This document shows, piece after piece, positions 31,768 through 45,591 of a stretch of 64,000 nt of DNA. Source of the stretch: Diphasiastrum complanatum (taxonomy: Eukaryota > Streptophyta > Lycopodiopsida > Lycopodiales > Lycopodiaceae); assembly GCA_029204225.1 (NCBI GenBank), contig CM055098.1, positions 21,615,097-21,679,096 of the forward strand, in the 5' to 3' direction. Made by a program: the position numbers and the translations under genes. How positions within the stretch are numbered: the first letter of the stretch is position 1; the number at the start of each line of letters is the position of its first letter. The notes beneath the pieces are model-generated. The model was not told the DNA's origin and did not search any database. It saw nothing but the letters and a program-made list of their open reading frames with translations.

Positions 31768-34700
31768 GTTTCACGTTTAATCAAGGAAAGGGATGGACTT
31801 AAGTCTATTCTTGCATCATATGATGAAGAAGAAGCTGTACTTGTAAGACAAACATCATCTACAAATGGAGTAGCTCCAATTTCTACACCTGAGAAAGCAA
31901 AGCAACTTCGCATCCAGGTATTATTCTATGAAGGTCTTGGATTATTTGTCTCAACTTAGCCAAACTGCATAACATCATGATCTATTCCTGAAAAGCAGAT
32001 CAATGTTTTTTTGGCAATTGTGCTCAGCTCAACATTGAGTGAATTGAGCTTTGCTATCAAGCTCTCAATGTAGGTTATCATTCATCAAATAAGATGGTTA
32101 CATGTTCCTGTTAGTCACATAGTTTGGCAAGGATAACATGATTACTGTTATTTTAGACACTAGCTCGATGCTCATGTCGGTATTAAATCTAATGCGTGTT
32201 CTGGTTTTGGATTGTAAATCCAGCAATTGGAAGTTAGCCTTGCCGATGCACAGAAAACTATAAAACAAATGGAGAATGATTTGGAAAAACGTGGACAGTT
32301 AGTTAAGGAGCACCGTCACAAGGCAGATTTGTTAGTTGTGGATCTTAAGAAGGCAGAAGACAAGATCAAACGCGTAGAGCAAGACGGAGATCAGCTTAGA
32401 AAAGAAATCAGTGTGCTTGAGCACAAGGTTGGACCTTGCTATGGATGAAAAATTGAAGCTAATTATGCTAGAAAGCACTAGTCAATCTTTGCCATTTGTG
32501 CAACTGTGACTCTGGAACCATTAATTCCAATTTTTTATTTGAATTTCTATCTTGTTTGCTTCTCCTCCATACAAGAAAGTATACATAACGGTTGGAAGTT
32601 AAGAATTGTAAGCTCTTTTTCAATTGTGCCATGGGTTTATGCTTTGAGATTACAAGCTGAATATCAAGTATTGACCAAAAACTCTTTTGAGTTATGATGT
32701 TCCTGTTACTTCTGGATTTTATGTCTTGGTGACATGAAACATACATGCTGGATGCATTGTTATAGGTAACCAGTATATCTGGTGAAATATTGAATCTGTT
32801 GTAGTGAAGGAAGACTTTGTTACCGATGCGTTCTATATGTCTAGAGAGGTCTGTTCTTACAACGCATTTATTTGATGCTCAAACTGGTACTGCACCAGCT
32901 TGGATGTGGTCACTTCAATCCAGCTAAAACTAAGGTACTGCGGCTTCGAGAGAAGCTGGAAACAAGCAATCAAGAAAGTTCAGATTCTACACAGGGGATT
33001 GCTCCTGAGGTTGAACTGCCGAGGCCCCACGACGCTGGTGAGTTTTATTTCCAAGGTTCTTCCGTCAGTAGTCTACAACTAGAGTGTGATCTTTAATGAC
33101 AGTGGCATGTAAGCCAAGTGAACAACTTTTTCACTTTTGTGTACTAGCTTCTCAGCAATGAGCCAGGACTTTATTGAAACTTTAGATTTCAATCAAAGTT
33201 GCATGTTCCGTTCTGGAATACGATCCAGGACACGACCCGGAACACGATCCAGGAAATCCCATTAGGGTTTTCCGGATCACAAATTTTTTATGGTATTCTT
33301 TTTCAAAAGCTGTCAATATGGGTATCATGTGAAAGGATTTCAAAAGAGCAATTCTGTTGCTTGGTTTCAGTTCCAGATCCAGATTTGCAATCAATCCACA
33401 TCTCCAAATGAATATCAGATACTGACGTCAGCATCGATCCCTGCCTGATGAGAAAAAAATTTGCAAATTTTTTTGCGTCCCGGATCGCTGGTGATCCGGA
33501 TCGCACGATCCAATCTTTTTTGCAGCGGATTGCAATCTGCTGCAACTCAGATTTCAATGTAACGCATCAAGTTTATTATCATGTTACCATTGACATAAAT
33601 GTTAACACGTTCCAAGAACTAATTTTAACCTTGTAACTATATGTATTGAAATGTCTTTAAACTTTAAGGGAAGGTGCAAAATGTTTAAGATTATGCATCT
33701 GTTAGCAAGTTTTCTTACTTGAATAGCTGAAAAAACCCAAGTCCAAATATTTTTGTTGCTGAAGTTATATGTGTTCAGATGAGACAATAGTTATCCTTGA
33801 GAATATTTCAGTGGGCTTTGTCAAATGCAAGATTACTTCAAGACCCATTAGAATAATAAGCTATGGTACTGTCGAATGTAGAAGCTCTACTATCTCGCTC
33901 AAAAAATATTGGTAGAACTATGCCATAAGCAATTGAGCCTATTACAGTTAAGAACTTATCCACAATGAACTGTGCATAGAACTGAGCAAATGAACACAAT
34001 AGAACACAAGTAGAGAAAGAGAATGCAAATTTAATGTAGAAATGTCAAATTTATTGGGAGAACAGTGATCTTGACAATATCTTCTAAATCTAATTTGGTA
34101 TGTTGATCTGATTGAACTAATTGATGCTATACTGAGCAACCTAAGGTAGCTACTGTAGTAGTTATTACTTCTAGCCAACTGTATGGAGGAGGAATGCCAA
34201 GTAATAGTAGCAATAAATGGCTTACAATATGCAAATAGATCTCAAGCTAATCATATGGGCCATGAATGCTCGTGAATAGTGACAATGAGCAATTCAAATT
34301 ATGATAATAGAGCCAAAGCCAGTTTTAAGACCAAGCTTATTATATAGAGTGAATAGAAAATATTTACACAATTGGAGTACAATATTTATATGTGAAACCG
34401 AAAAATAATTGCAGAATGTCCATAGTGAAATAAGCACAACAAAGAGGAATCACTTTATTACTTGGTTAGATCCTTATCAAGAGCTTGCCCTCAAGCCCAG
34501 GACCTCAATCACCTCTGTGTCTGATTCTGTATGGTAAAAGGCTGCAGCCCATACATAGATGCACACCTATGAGGATGATTGCGCATTGCTAATTAGCTCC
34601 TAGCCTAGTCTCCATGATAATGGCCTCCAAGTCCATGTTCTCCTCTAAGAGCATCTTTGTGGCCTGGCATGTCTTCATGGATGGTAGTGCACCTATTTAA

Positions 34701-37700
34701 GAGCAAGTGCCCTTTCAAGTAGGTAAATTTCAATCCTGTCCTTGCTTGCATGAGTGTCAGCCCAAATGTCAATTTTCTAGTTATTTGCTCTTTGCGGACA
34801 ACATTTTCACCTCCTTATATCAAAAAAGTTCTTGGAGATGAACTTTTTAGCAGTGGTATGGATCCAAAGTATTGTCATCATCAGTCCTGGAGAGGGGCTG
34901 CAATTGAGGTGTTCTTGTGAAAGCTGGGACATCCCTTCCCAAGTAGTTGGTCAATCAGAAAATTAGATTCATTCATACTTAATCAAAGTCATAGGGCTAT
35001 TGATGTTTTATACCTTTGAAGCTATTATTAGAACTCCAAAGGCACTAGTGTCCCATTCCACAAGCACCCACTACTTGTCCTCCATTACTTGTAGTAGATG
35101 TAGGACAAATTACCCTAACCTATTGTGACATGTACTTTAAATCCCATTGCCTATTCTAAATTGTAATTATCATTTGTAAATGGCTAATTCACCAACATGT
35201 GGAGACAATTGTAATCTGCAATGTAAATACTAGTTGTAGTGAATAATTCCGAGATGGCTAAGGGGATATTGGATCTCATGAGAGTCTGTTGAATCAACCT
35301 CCTAAGAAGTAGGAGGGTGGACCCGGTCAACAAGTCATGTGTCATATCCTCACTGGGACACTTGGTCTTGTGCATGAGTGACACTTGTTAGGGGTCAATG
35401 GATTGGTCAACACGACGTGTGTCATATGCTGACTGGGACACCTGGTGTAGTGTATGAGTGGCACATTCACACAATCTACGTACTAGCTTGCCTACGTGTT
35501 AGGGTATTGCCAAGCGGCAAGTGTTGACTGTGCATGGAGTTTGCCATGTGTCGATGTTAGGATGTGTGTTTGAAGGAGGATTCTATCCCATAATTAATGC
35601 CCTAACTTATCCCTCCTCTCCATCTACATATGTATGTGGGCATCGAGAAGGGAGACACTATCTTCTATAGTTTTTTGAGTACAAGGCAAGGAAAAGATGT
35701 GCTAGAGAGGAGAACACTTTGTTGCTCTCTTCTTGTGATTTTGCAAGGAGATTGTTCTATCTCAAAAAGTGGATTGGCCGATGACAAGGCATTTTTGCAT
35801 CCCTTTTGGAGTTGTAGTTGGTAAGCTTGTATCATTTCTCTTCAATTATTTTCTCATGGGATATCTCTCCATTTCTTGATGTTTGTGTTTGAGTATGCGT
35901 AGGAGTTAGGGCGAGATAGTCCCTTTCTCTCCTAGCTTGAAGATCTTGCGCTGCATGTATGCTTTTCTATTTGCTTATAAAGGTTCAATATTGAGATTCC
36001 CTCTTCCCAACGATTAAACCTTTCTTGAAGATGCCGAGTATACTGTGTGTCGATTGTCGACTATATTGAGCAATCAAATTGCTACTATGACCCACATCTT
36101 CCTGCACTTGTCTCCTTAAGCGGTGCATGATGATCTTGTTATGTAGATCATTGTTTATGATGCTTGCTCTATATGCTTACTTTAGGCATGAGATACAGGA
36201 TGAGGCTAAGGCAAGAGATCTCTCCCACAATTGTAGCATGATGGAGAGTGAGTCCTAAGGTGAGAGGACTCTGGCATGAGATATTTTATCTAACTTTACC
36301 ATGGTGAATATCTTTTCACTTGACTCTAATATTTTTCTAATTCACGACTCCATTGTGTTGCAAAGTGTGGTGTGGGTCTTGTGGCATATGGATGGCCTTC
36401 GTGTAACTTTAGGTTCCCAATGAAACATCATCTAACTGTCTACTTTCTTGATTAGTAGTGCATGGTGGTGTCTTTACCCTTATTCTAATATGAAGTTGCT
36501 CAGAGGTGATGCATGGCTGTCCATGAGCCTTTATTTGGCTTGCATGTGTTATTGTTGAGTGTACAACTTGCATGATGTGTCTATGGTTGGGTGGTTATTA
36601 ATAATTTGATATGTAAAATAACTTGTTGCAGTCTTATGACTAATTTTTGGTTGGATTGCTACAAGAATAATCCTTGAATCATATATTCAATGAGCTAATA
36701 AGCCTCAACTTCTCTGATGCCCAAATAGTTTTTGGTTGGATTGCTACAAGATAAATCCTTGAATTTTACTTTCAACGAGTTAATAAGCCAGCGTTGTACA
36801 ACTCCCATTTTAGCCAATAGAAGTTGTACATTCCAGTAAACCTACTTGCCTGTCGTTGTTGTGATACTTCCACAAAAGAAAATCTAATTTTCTTGTCAAA
36901 GAGCAAATGGGTAAGCAAGGGCCATCTCGTAATTCATCCCATCGAGGAAAAGTGTAATCAGTTACATATATTCTTCCCCAATATAACTAACTATCTTTCA
37001 ACAATCCAACTATTCTCCTTTTGGTCAACCAAAAGGATTGGTCCATTACAAGTCACCTATTATACAAAAGTAATATCATAGGATTACCTATCCTTACAGA
37101 TGATAACCAGTGCATTAACAAAGTATCTTATAAAAAATCATTTTCACATTGAAACTCTATGTTATCTGTTACACATAGGGTGGTAATCAAAAATACAATT
37201 TCTAGTAGATTGAAAATTCACTATGTTCCAAACAGATTTTTAATGCATAACAATTAGCTTCAACACCAATCAAGAAAATTGTGATTTGATTCAGAGCTCA
37301 ATAGCAAGTATACCAACCCTAATGGCTTACCTTTCAGGTAAAAAAGTAGCAAGCTGTTTTCGTTATGCATCAGTGTGCATCAGTTTAAGGATACTTATGA
37401 AAAGATATCTGAAGCTTAGCGAGTGAATTTCCTTGTTTATTACCATCAAAGAACCACAATCAAGTTAAACCTTATTTTTGAAGTTGTGATTAAGAGATAT
37501 ATTGCTCAGGATCTAAATGTGGAACATCAGCTCTAAAGTAGATGGTATAGAAGAAGCAAGAGCCTATGTCTACTGCAAACTTGGTAGTAACATGTAGTAA
37601 GTGATACTGTGTTTGGTACATATAATGCTTGTGGAACTGTTGCATGGCCTGCTATAAGGTCTTCTGTTATACCTCAACTTTGTCTTGCCTTAAGAAGTCC

Positions 37701-40700
37701 ATACTGCTCAGTCCGATCCTCAAATCTGTTCACCTATGCATAAGCTCCTCCATACAAGATTGCCAGTCACTTGTAGAAGCTCTAATAACAGACAATATCA
37801 AGGCGAAACTCGGTCATGGATGAAACATATACTATTGAAATCAATCTGAAAGAATGCAATAAGTGATGAGTATCTTGGCGAAGGGCTGCCAATGGAGGTA
37901 GATATTGTCCCACGATAAAGCTTTAAATGATGATAAGATATGTATAGGAGCTACTTTATGCTCATAGAGTAGATACTAAATATATGCAGTGGCCCAACAA
38001 AGTGGGCTGAGCTCCAGTGACGAATAAAAAAAATCCATTAATGAGCAACAAAGTGGGCTGAACTTGAGTAATGAATAAAAATCCATTCTTGGGCAAGTGA
38101 TGAGGGATGAACGGCTGTCAAGCTGTCTTAAGGAACATGGTTGACCCAAAATGAGATGACATAGACCAGTGATGAGATAAAAGATGACCTACGATGGATA
38201 ATCCGCAGCAATAGTTGGCTGCCCCATCTTTGAAAGCGATGCAAATGATCCATGGTGAGCTGATCTAAACCAATGATAAGATGGAAAGGGACTAATGATA
38301 GATGACTTATGACATTAGGTGGTGGTCCTGCTGTCAAAAAAAATGAAGTTGCTCCATAATGAGCTAACGTAAGCCAGCAATGACATGAAAGAGTACATGT
38401 GATGGATGATAACTTGTAGCAATAGGTGCAAAGGATGATGTCTCCTCCAGCTATGAAGATACTTCATAATGAGCTGATGTAAGCCAGCAATGACATGAAA
38501 GAGTACATGTGATGGATAATAACCTGTAGCATTAGGTGCAAAGTCTGTTGTCTCCTCCAGCTATGTTTCAAACAGCATGTAGTAAGCCAACTATGAACAG
38601 CAAAATGAATGTCTATTGGCTGTCTCCTGCAATGATGGGCTGAAAGGCATGTAGTAATCCAATGATGAGATGAAGAACCTATCTAGGCTGTCCCCTCCAG
38701 GCTCCAGCAATGGAATGAAAAGCATAGAGTAATCCAACTGGGAGAGTCAAATGAACGTGTATGGGTTCTCTCCTCTGGCGATGGCCTGAAAAGCATGTAG
38801 TATTCCAGTGATGAGCTGTTGTGGGTTCTCTTCTCCAATGATGGATTGAAAGTAGGTTGTCTCCTCACGTAGTAAATCGAGTTAAACTTATGCATGCGAG
38901 TGTAAGTTAGCCTGATAAATTTGAATCTTTTGGCAATGTCAACTTTGCATATGTACATTGTAAGTCTCAATTTAACTCAAATTTCAAACCTTCTTGTGTT
39001 ATGATTTACATATGTACCTTATGAACTCTAATTGATTTGGATCTTCTGATAGTTTAACTTACATATGTAAACCCTAATTGATTTGAATCTGCCGGTGTTA
39101 ATTGTACATTCATGTGCACTCAGGAGTTACTGTGAACTCTGACGGATTCACATATTTTGACAGTCAAGTTTTATGTATCTGTTGCCACTGCTCGTGTTAT
39201 GTATGTTAAATGTTCCTATGTAGATTTGCTCATTTGACGATGAATTCAATTGTCTAGGGCTAAAAATCCTGGACAATCATTTTTACCCCTTATATTTGAA
39301 TCTTCAAAAGTAGCTTGATATAAATCTTTTGATGAAATTTGGAAAGATATAAATCGTAATTCAAATTGTTTTTGAGCTGAGATGTAAGATTTTGCTAATA
39401 ACTTAATAATGTAACTTCTCTGATGTCGTGGTGTACTTAATGTATTGACCATCAGCAGAAAATGTTGTAGACTCTTGCAATAATTATACTGAAGAAGATG
39501 CACAGCTTGCAAGCAAGATAGCGTCATTGGAGCAAGAAATCACAGTGTTGAGAAAGCGTGAAACTAGGTATTTTATCTTTCTTTGGCATGAAAGATTTTT
39601 CCTCCTGGTGAATTAAGATTTTAGAGTGGTGAACTCTATTCCTGAAATCTGCTATGTATCAAAATTTGGGTATATCACAGAAGTACACCTACAAATCAGT
39701 AGCTGGATACTTGGATTTTTTGCAGTATTAAGAACATGATCAACTTATTTAATCGATCATTATATTTCTATGCAGCCTTTCCTTCACAGCATACATGTGT
39801 ACCACATGCTTTCGTTGCTTCTTGGTGATGTTCAATTGTAGACTAGTTGGTTAGCAGCTTTAAAACTTTCAGCTTCCAAAGGCAATAGCTTTTGCTTCTG
39901 CTACTTGGTTCTTTAAAAAACTTTACTTAAGCTCCAAGCTCCTAAGTAAGGGCAGACTTATTGATTGACATTTTGAACAATAATAATGTGTATTTTATCA
40001 TCAAGACATGTAAGTTCTGTATAGAGATCTGATGTGAATATGCAGGATTTACAATAATACAAGTCACTATTTAGATTATTTGCATGGAATAACTCTTTGT
40101 TTCGCTGGCTTAGATACAAGCAAGTATTTGCAGACAAGATCTTCACTTTCAGGAATGCATGTGCCCTGATATTTGGCTATGAGGTGGGTCCACTTTAGGA
40201 ACCTTGATTAATTTGCACGCAATATGGAGGTTCTGGCCATGGCCAAATTGGCCTGCTGTTGTTCTTTTCAATATATAGATCTTGAATTTTGTTCTAGGGC
40301 CATTGAAGTATGCAGCTCTTAGTTTTGCTCCACTTTCCTTTTATCGATTATGTACTGAAACATTCAACCATTTTCTGCAAGGATAGACAACGGGATTTGC
40401 AAACCTTCGAATCTAGAAACTTGCTTTGCAACTATGCTTCAATAACTTGCCTTATTTATTGCACTAGAGTGTTCAGAGATTGCATAATAAAAGAGCAGGC
40501 TTAAGATGGGTCTGGCAACATGTCTTTAAGCTTACCATGAATAAATCTGCCCCATGTTGACATAAGCTCTTATTCGATTGTCCTGTCAGCTGGTGATGAA
40601 CGAGGAGGCAGATTCCACAGTCACCTTATTTGCTTTAACGTCAATCTACTCTAAAGATAGAGATATGGAAAAGATCGAGTTTAGATACGTAGCAGATCGC

Positions 40701-41027
40701 ATCGAGATGCTGGTAAAGCTTATTCCTGAATCAAATATGTCCTAAGCAATCTATAGCTGGCTGGTGGTCTTTGCTTTTGATGTTCTCTGATTTTTCTTTT
40801 TAATGTTTTCAAGGCAAACGCTTACACATCCAGAACAGAAATTGCACGTCAGGTACTACTCAACGTCATTTGAATCCTTACATGGCGCATATTTTAGATT
40901 TACATAAATTCTGGAATATTTACCTCCTGCTTTACAGGTGACGACCTTTGTACAAGGTTTTAAGTCCATCCCGGCATTCACAGCAAATTTGACTTTGGAG
41001 CTGTTCAATAGAACAACCATTGGATAA
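31768..41027 (+). CDS. MAD1: MAD1 spindle checkpoint protein, C-terminal half (8 exons)
   Basis: Exons 31768-31917, 32224-32427, 32899-33037, 39459-39567, 40114-40183, 40590-40712, 40814-40852 and 40938-41027 (stop TAA) all have AG/GT borders, and the codon phase is kept at every join. The product, about 308 residues, starts with coiled coil (RLIKERDGLKSILASYDEEE, QLEVSLADAQKTIKQMENDL). It continues with GHFNPAKTKVLRLREKLE at the position of the Mad2-interacting region, more coiled coil, and the MAD1 C-terminal domain (RYKQVFADKIFTFRNAC, IFGYE, FKSIPAFTANLTLELFNR). MAD1 recruits MAD2 to unattached kinetochores and acts at the nuclear envelope in interphase. RYK occupies the position of the RLK motif needed for Bub1 binding in animals. 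The start and N-terminal exons are outside the window. No exon is damaged, so the gene is probably functional. Confidence 0.88.
33038..39458 (+). other. 6.4-kb MAD1 intron
   Basis: The GTGAGT donor at 33038 and the CAG acceptor before 39459 define an intron between phase-1 exons. It holds no recognisable gene. A patch at 33200-33530 is rich in GATCC/GGATC and CCGG motifs. A stretch near 35.4-36.0 kb has a CT-rich, LTR-like look without proof. Satellite-like repeats lie at 37975-38880. Confidence 0.75.
37975..38880 (+). repeat. degenerate tandem repeats in the MAD1 intron
   Basis: Two adjacent units of about 117 bp (38350-38575) share GAGCTGATGTAAGCCAGCAA, GAGTACATGTGATGGAT and GTCTCCTCCAGCTATG. 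Weaker related units with TGATGAGNTGAA and TGTCTCCTCC blocks extend on both sides. Confidence 0.65.
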
Positions 41028-43250
41028 GGCTTGCAGAAGCCTGAATGTAAGTTTTGACAGGTCAACTTGGTTTTCTTCGGAACAAATATCCTTGCATTTA
41101 TGACACAGAATTTGTCTGATTTATCAATTCCCCCTTTTTCTTTTTTGAAGTTTTTATTCTTTGCAAGTTTCCATAATCCATACTCATTAATGTGATGTAA
41201 ACTTTTCACTAGAGCTTAACAAAACTTGAGTTGCATTGTACAAGTCATGACCTGTGCTCATCTCCCATACTAAAAGTTAGTTCATTTCTATTCTTTGCTT
41301 TTGTATGACTAAACTCACTCTATTTTGGAAAGATAATTTTGGAAAGTGGGTTTATTTTTTGTGCTCCGTAAGTACTGAACTGAACGTGTATATATTTTTC
41401 ATGTAGAATGTGTTTCAACACTTACATTATTTTGTTCTTTAATATTCTTCTAACCTAATACATTAAATACTATAATAAAGAAGTTTAGGAAATGCATAAA
41501 ATGAAGCCTCCTATTTATATTTTGCTGTCATGCCAGAAAAAGATATTGTATTATGACACAAACATTTCATGGTGAAGGTTTTTAGTCTTTCGATGCTCAT
41601 TTTTGCTAGAGCCGACTGTAGTGGCTGAATATTTGTTAACAACCCAAAATGAAAGACCAACAATGATGTTTGATTATTTTATTGATTTTTAAGGTTGTAG
41701 CATGTATATTTTTTGGCCCGCATACCAGCTCCGATATATGCTGCTTATATTTAATTCAAACTAGTCCCAACAATGATTTAGGGAAGCCGGATAGATACTC
41801 TAGCTTGAGTGTAAAGCAAGATTTCTTGGCATCATGTACGATAATTGAGCAAGTGTTGGAGATAGTGTTATTATAAATAGTCCATAATTGCAAGGAGATG
41901 GGAGCAGCAAAACATCCGGACGACTTGACCTTGGAATGTTCATGGGGTGGGGGAATATCATGGCATCACAGACTTTTTTAGCTGAATTTGGATTTAGCTA
42001 CCGAGGCTTAGTCTGATCTCCAATCTGTAGCCACCCTGAACCTTAGAACCACAACAAAGCTTTCATGCAAGGGATATACATATGCAAAGAGTCCTCGCTA
42101 ATCTTTGATGGTCCTCTATGAAAGATCTACACTAACTTGTCACTAAAGCATTGCTGTTTCCAACCAGCCAAGTAACCATAGCAACCTTGACGAAGCGCCT
42201 AGGTTGCAATAAAGCTAGAATATAGCTCATAAAAGAGTGTTAAATAGGTGACATGGTAGTCTTCGAATGACTTATGAAGTTGACGAAGTCAATGTATACA
42301 AGAAAGTAGAACATGAATTTTTTGCATAAAGATTGACTACCCATGGTGTTTATGGTGTTTGTCCATCGGCATTTTCTGGTGGGACATTGATGAGAACATA
42401 TTGCTCCATCCCCAACAGAACGATGTTCCTTGGTAACGATGAGATAGTTTCCACCTTGCATGGCTTTTTATGACTCCAATTTGTTGTGAACACAACATCT
42501 ACATATTCAACATGAAAGATAGCAGGTAGCATCAATAAAAGTTGCAAAATAATCATTCACAACCATTCTCCAACAAAAAAAAGGCTTATGAAATCAATGG
42601 CTGCCGATAGCTCAGCCAGATCTCCAACAACGATCGCCATTACAAAGATGGAACTCCCCTACAAAGAGCTTAAAACTCCAAACTCATGACTAACTAATGA
42701 ATAGCGTTAGTGGCTATTTATATTAGGCATAGGTTACCTCCCTTCAATTAACTTGGAGGGAAATACAAAAATTCAAATAATAAGGCCCAAATTAGAAACC
42801 ATGTAAAATAGTGTTCCGGGGCTTGTCAAATATAAGGGAAAGTGCGTGTCCACCAATAATGGCCAAAAATAGAGAAATATGGACTGTGTCCATCACACTT
42901 GCCAAGTTTAAAAAACAATGCCCTCAATATTGGGCTTAAAAATGACGAAACTCTAAAAACTAGAAAAAAGGCCACATAATTGTTGTGGTGACAACTGTTG
43001 ATAAACAAATTTGAAAATAGAACGATCACAAAATGTATCCGCCAATGAAGATATTAAAGGAGAGGACATAAGTCATCACAAGAAGTATTCCAAAAGCAAC
43101 ACACAAAAATCCACAAAGCACAATACAACAATTGTAAATCATGTTGTAAATATATTGCTAATGTTGGCAATCCTGCTAAAAACCACATGATCATGGCCTC
43201 ATCAACAATGACATCTGGATCGCATTTTGATCTGAGATGTTTGATATATT
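41028..43250. other. MAD1 3' flank, no gene recognised
   Basis: AT-rich sequence after the MAD1 stop. It should contain the 3' UTR and polyadenylation region, but no single signal stands out. Short minus-strand frames near 42.2-42.6 kb have protein-like composition but match no family I recognise. Confidence 0.5.
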
Positions 43251-43289
43251 TAATATAATCTCAAACCATCTCTCTTATTTCCATTTTGA

Positions 43290-43570
43290 TCTTTCTCAAC
43301 AATAGAAATGGATCATCAAGAAACTTCCTTGGCTTAAAGTGCATAATCAAGGTAGCTTTGACGACTTCCCAAGATGTTCTTCTGGAGCTTGATTATAAAA
43401 CCAATCTTGTGCATCTCTTGTAAGTGCCATTGGAAATAGCTTGAGCTTGTCCTCCTGGATTAACTTCATCATAGATCTTACACATCAACATCTACTGGAG
43501 CAAAAAATGATCATCTATGTAATGTGAAAAATGTGGATCTTGAATGGATCCAAACCCCCAAAATACTTGG
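43290..43570 (-). pseudogene. Ty3/gypsy gag fragment
   Basis: The minus strand encodes a GGLDPFKI-type start followed by IQEDKLKLFPMALTRDAQDW and FYNQAPEEHLG, the usual order in the Retrotrans_gag domain, with stops between. No flanking LTR could be shown. Confidence 0.6.
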
Positions 43571-43574
43571 CTAA

Positions 43575-45590
43575 GATCTTTGCACAACAAGCTACAAAAG
43601 CTAGAAATGGCAAAGCATCCTAATGCTACCTTTGATACACATGAACTTGACAAAGTATTCAAGAGACAAAAGAAACTAAGTACTGATGGCAGCCAAAAAT
43701 AACAGCAAACAAGGCTCCTAACAACAGCCTATCACTTTTGGAAACCTCTTAAGATCATACACAAAAGCTTGATGACAATACACAAAGCAATGCTCTCAAT
43801 GGAGGAAGAAATTGTGACAATGATCTATTGATCTCTCTCAACAATACAAAAAGTTTCTCCAACCTGTTCTCCACGAATTTCAGCCTAATATAGGTGAGAG
43901 AGATGATTCTCTCTCCTCTCTCTAGAACTTAGGACCCAATTTTAGGGCACCAGTAGCCTAAAATAGCCAATTTTAGTCTATATGTCCAAATAACATGATT
44001 TTGGTGCCATTTTGAAGGTCCTGAAGTTTGAGACTTCTTCAATATGAAATATATACTAAAATAAAAGAATCTAGGCCTCCTTCACACGTGTGAAAGGTTA
44101 GATCCAAAACTATGTACAAAAATTGTCAAATTAGGTCTCAAACTAGCTAGGAAATGTTGACAATTTTCACACTCCCTCTTCAACTTAACTTGCTAGTTTT
44201 ACAACACTACTTTGCTCCCACCTAAGAATGATCTCCATCATGATAATAGATCTCTTCTCAAGTGTTCTAATATGTACAATATGAAGTACAACATAATTGA
44301 TATAGATAATAGTGTCTATATAGGATACTTCACTATTTCTTACATCAATTTTACATAGAATGGTGAACAAGATACATGTAAAAGAACATAGAATCATAAT
44401 GAAAGGATTCTTCCATGTATCCATCTTTGAATTCTCTGTAAAACAACAGCAAACAAGTTGTAAATGAAAGTAACCAACAAGTGTTTGCATGCCTCCTCCA
44501 CATTCCACTATGCCCATAGTGAATGCACCATGTATCTCCATGAATGAACCTCCATCACCACGTTGCCTTTGTAGATCTCCAATCCATGAAAGCCCTTGAG
44601 TGAATGAATCCCAAAATGATGTGTTTTCTGCTCCATTTGAATGAGCAAAACCTGAACTTGAAATACTTGAAGTATCTCCACAAGATTTGCATATAACCCT
44701 TGACCCTACATTGTCAAGAATTTGCTAATTTGCCAACACTAGGATGCTAGATCTTGAACTTTGCTCAAAAGTAAACATATTGACCACTTCAATATCTTTC
44801 AAGATTTAAATGAATGCATGTACTTGATCATAAAAACCAGCAATGATAACTATTCCATCTCCAAGATTCAAAGGATGCAAAACTATGGAACTAGTTTAAT
44901 TGAATTTTGGCAATTCCAACACATTGACATGACAATGTTTATACATGTGATTAAACAAGTAAGGTAGAGTAAAAGGACACTTCCTTGCTGCTCCAAGAAC
45001 CTTACGTGAACCTTCAAGAACCTGTAAAAATAGATCCAAAATGCTTTGCCCATGTGGCCCCCCTTTGATGCTTTTGACTAGCTTCCAATTGCTACTTGCC
45101 TCTTGGTGTTGATGAAGCAATTCAAGATCAACATCTTGATCTTCCAATAAAACATCAAGGACTTTGCATTTATAAACATCTTCAGATCTGAACCTCTGAA
45201 GGTGCTCCCTCTCAAACACATGATTAACATCTCACAAAATCTCATCATTGCTCGATTTCAACCTTTCACTATAGTTAGTGAAAACAATGTCACCAGACTT
45301 AAAAATGGTCGGCGAGTGAAATGCCAAGGGATGAAGAATTCGGAAAGGTTTAGATGCAACAAACTTCTACAAAGGCCCACATTCAAGTTTTTATGGAAAC
45401 TGCACTCATAACAAAAGGGGAGACATCTCAAATGATGTGGTTTTGAACCAGAAATGTATATTTCTAGTGATTTGGACTTGAGAATTTTGCCAGTGTGATG
45501 GTGAGAAATTGACCGCATCTTTTGTAATTGGATGGTTGAGTGTATACTTACATTTATCTCTTTCATTCATCATTACTATTGTTGTTCAAT
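43575..45590. other. spacer with no recognised gene
   Basis: Contains a minus-strand purine tract (about 44189-44172) followed by TGTGAAAATTG, which resembles the polypurine tract/LTR junction of the copia family, and an unrecognised 107-codon minus frame at 45219-44896. Neither is enough to call a feature. Confidence 0.35.
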
Positions 45591-45591
45591 T

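Noticed and set aside
42600-42660. tRNA-like words (GCTCAG) near 42.6 kb
   Set aside because: No cloverleaf can be formed; no tRNA gene supported anywhere in the window.
43523-44171. Possible 649-bp copia LTR (TGTGAAAA...TTTTCACA)
   Set aside because: The length matches sister LTRs, but the left end lies inside a gypsy gag reading and internal similarity is weak; the right-hand purine tract alone is not enough.
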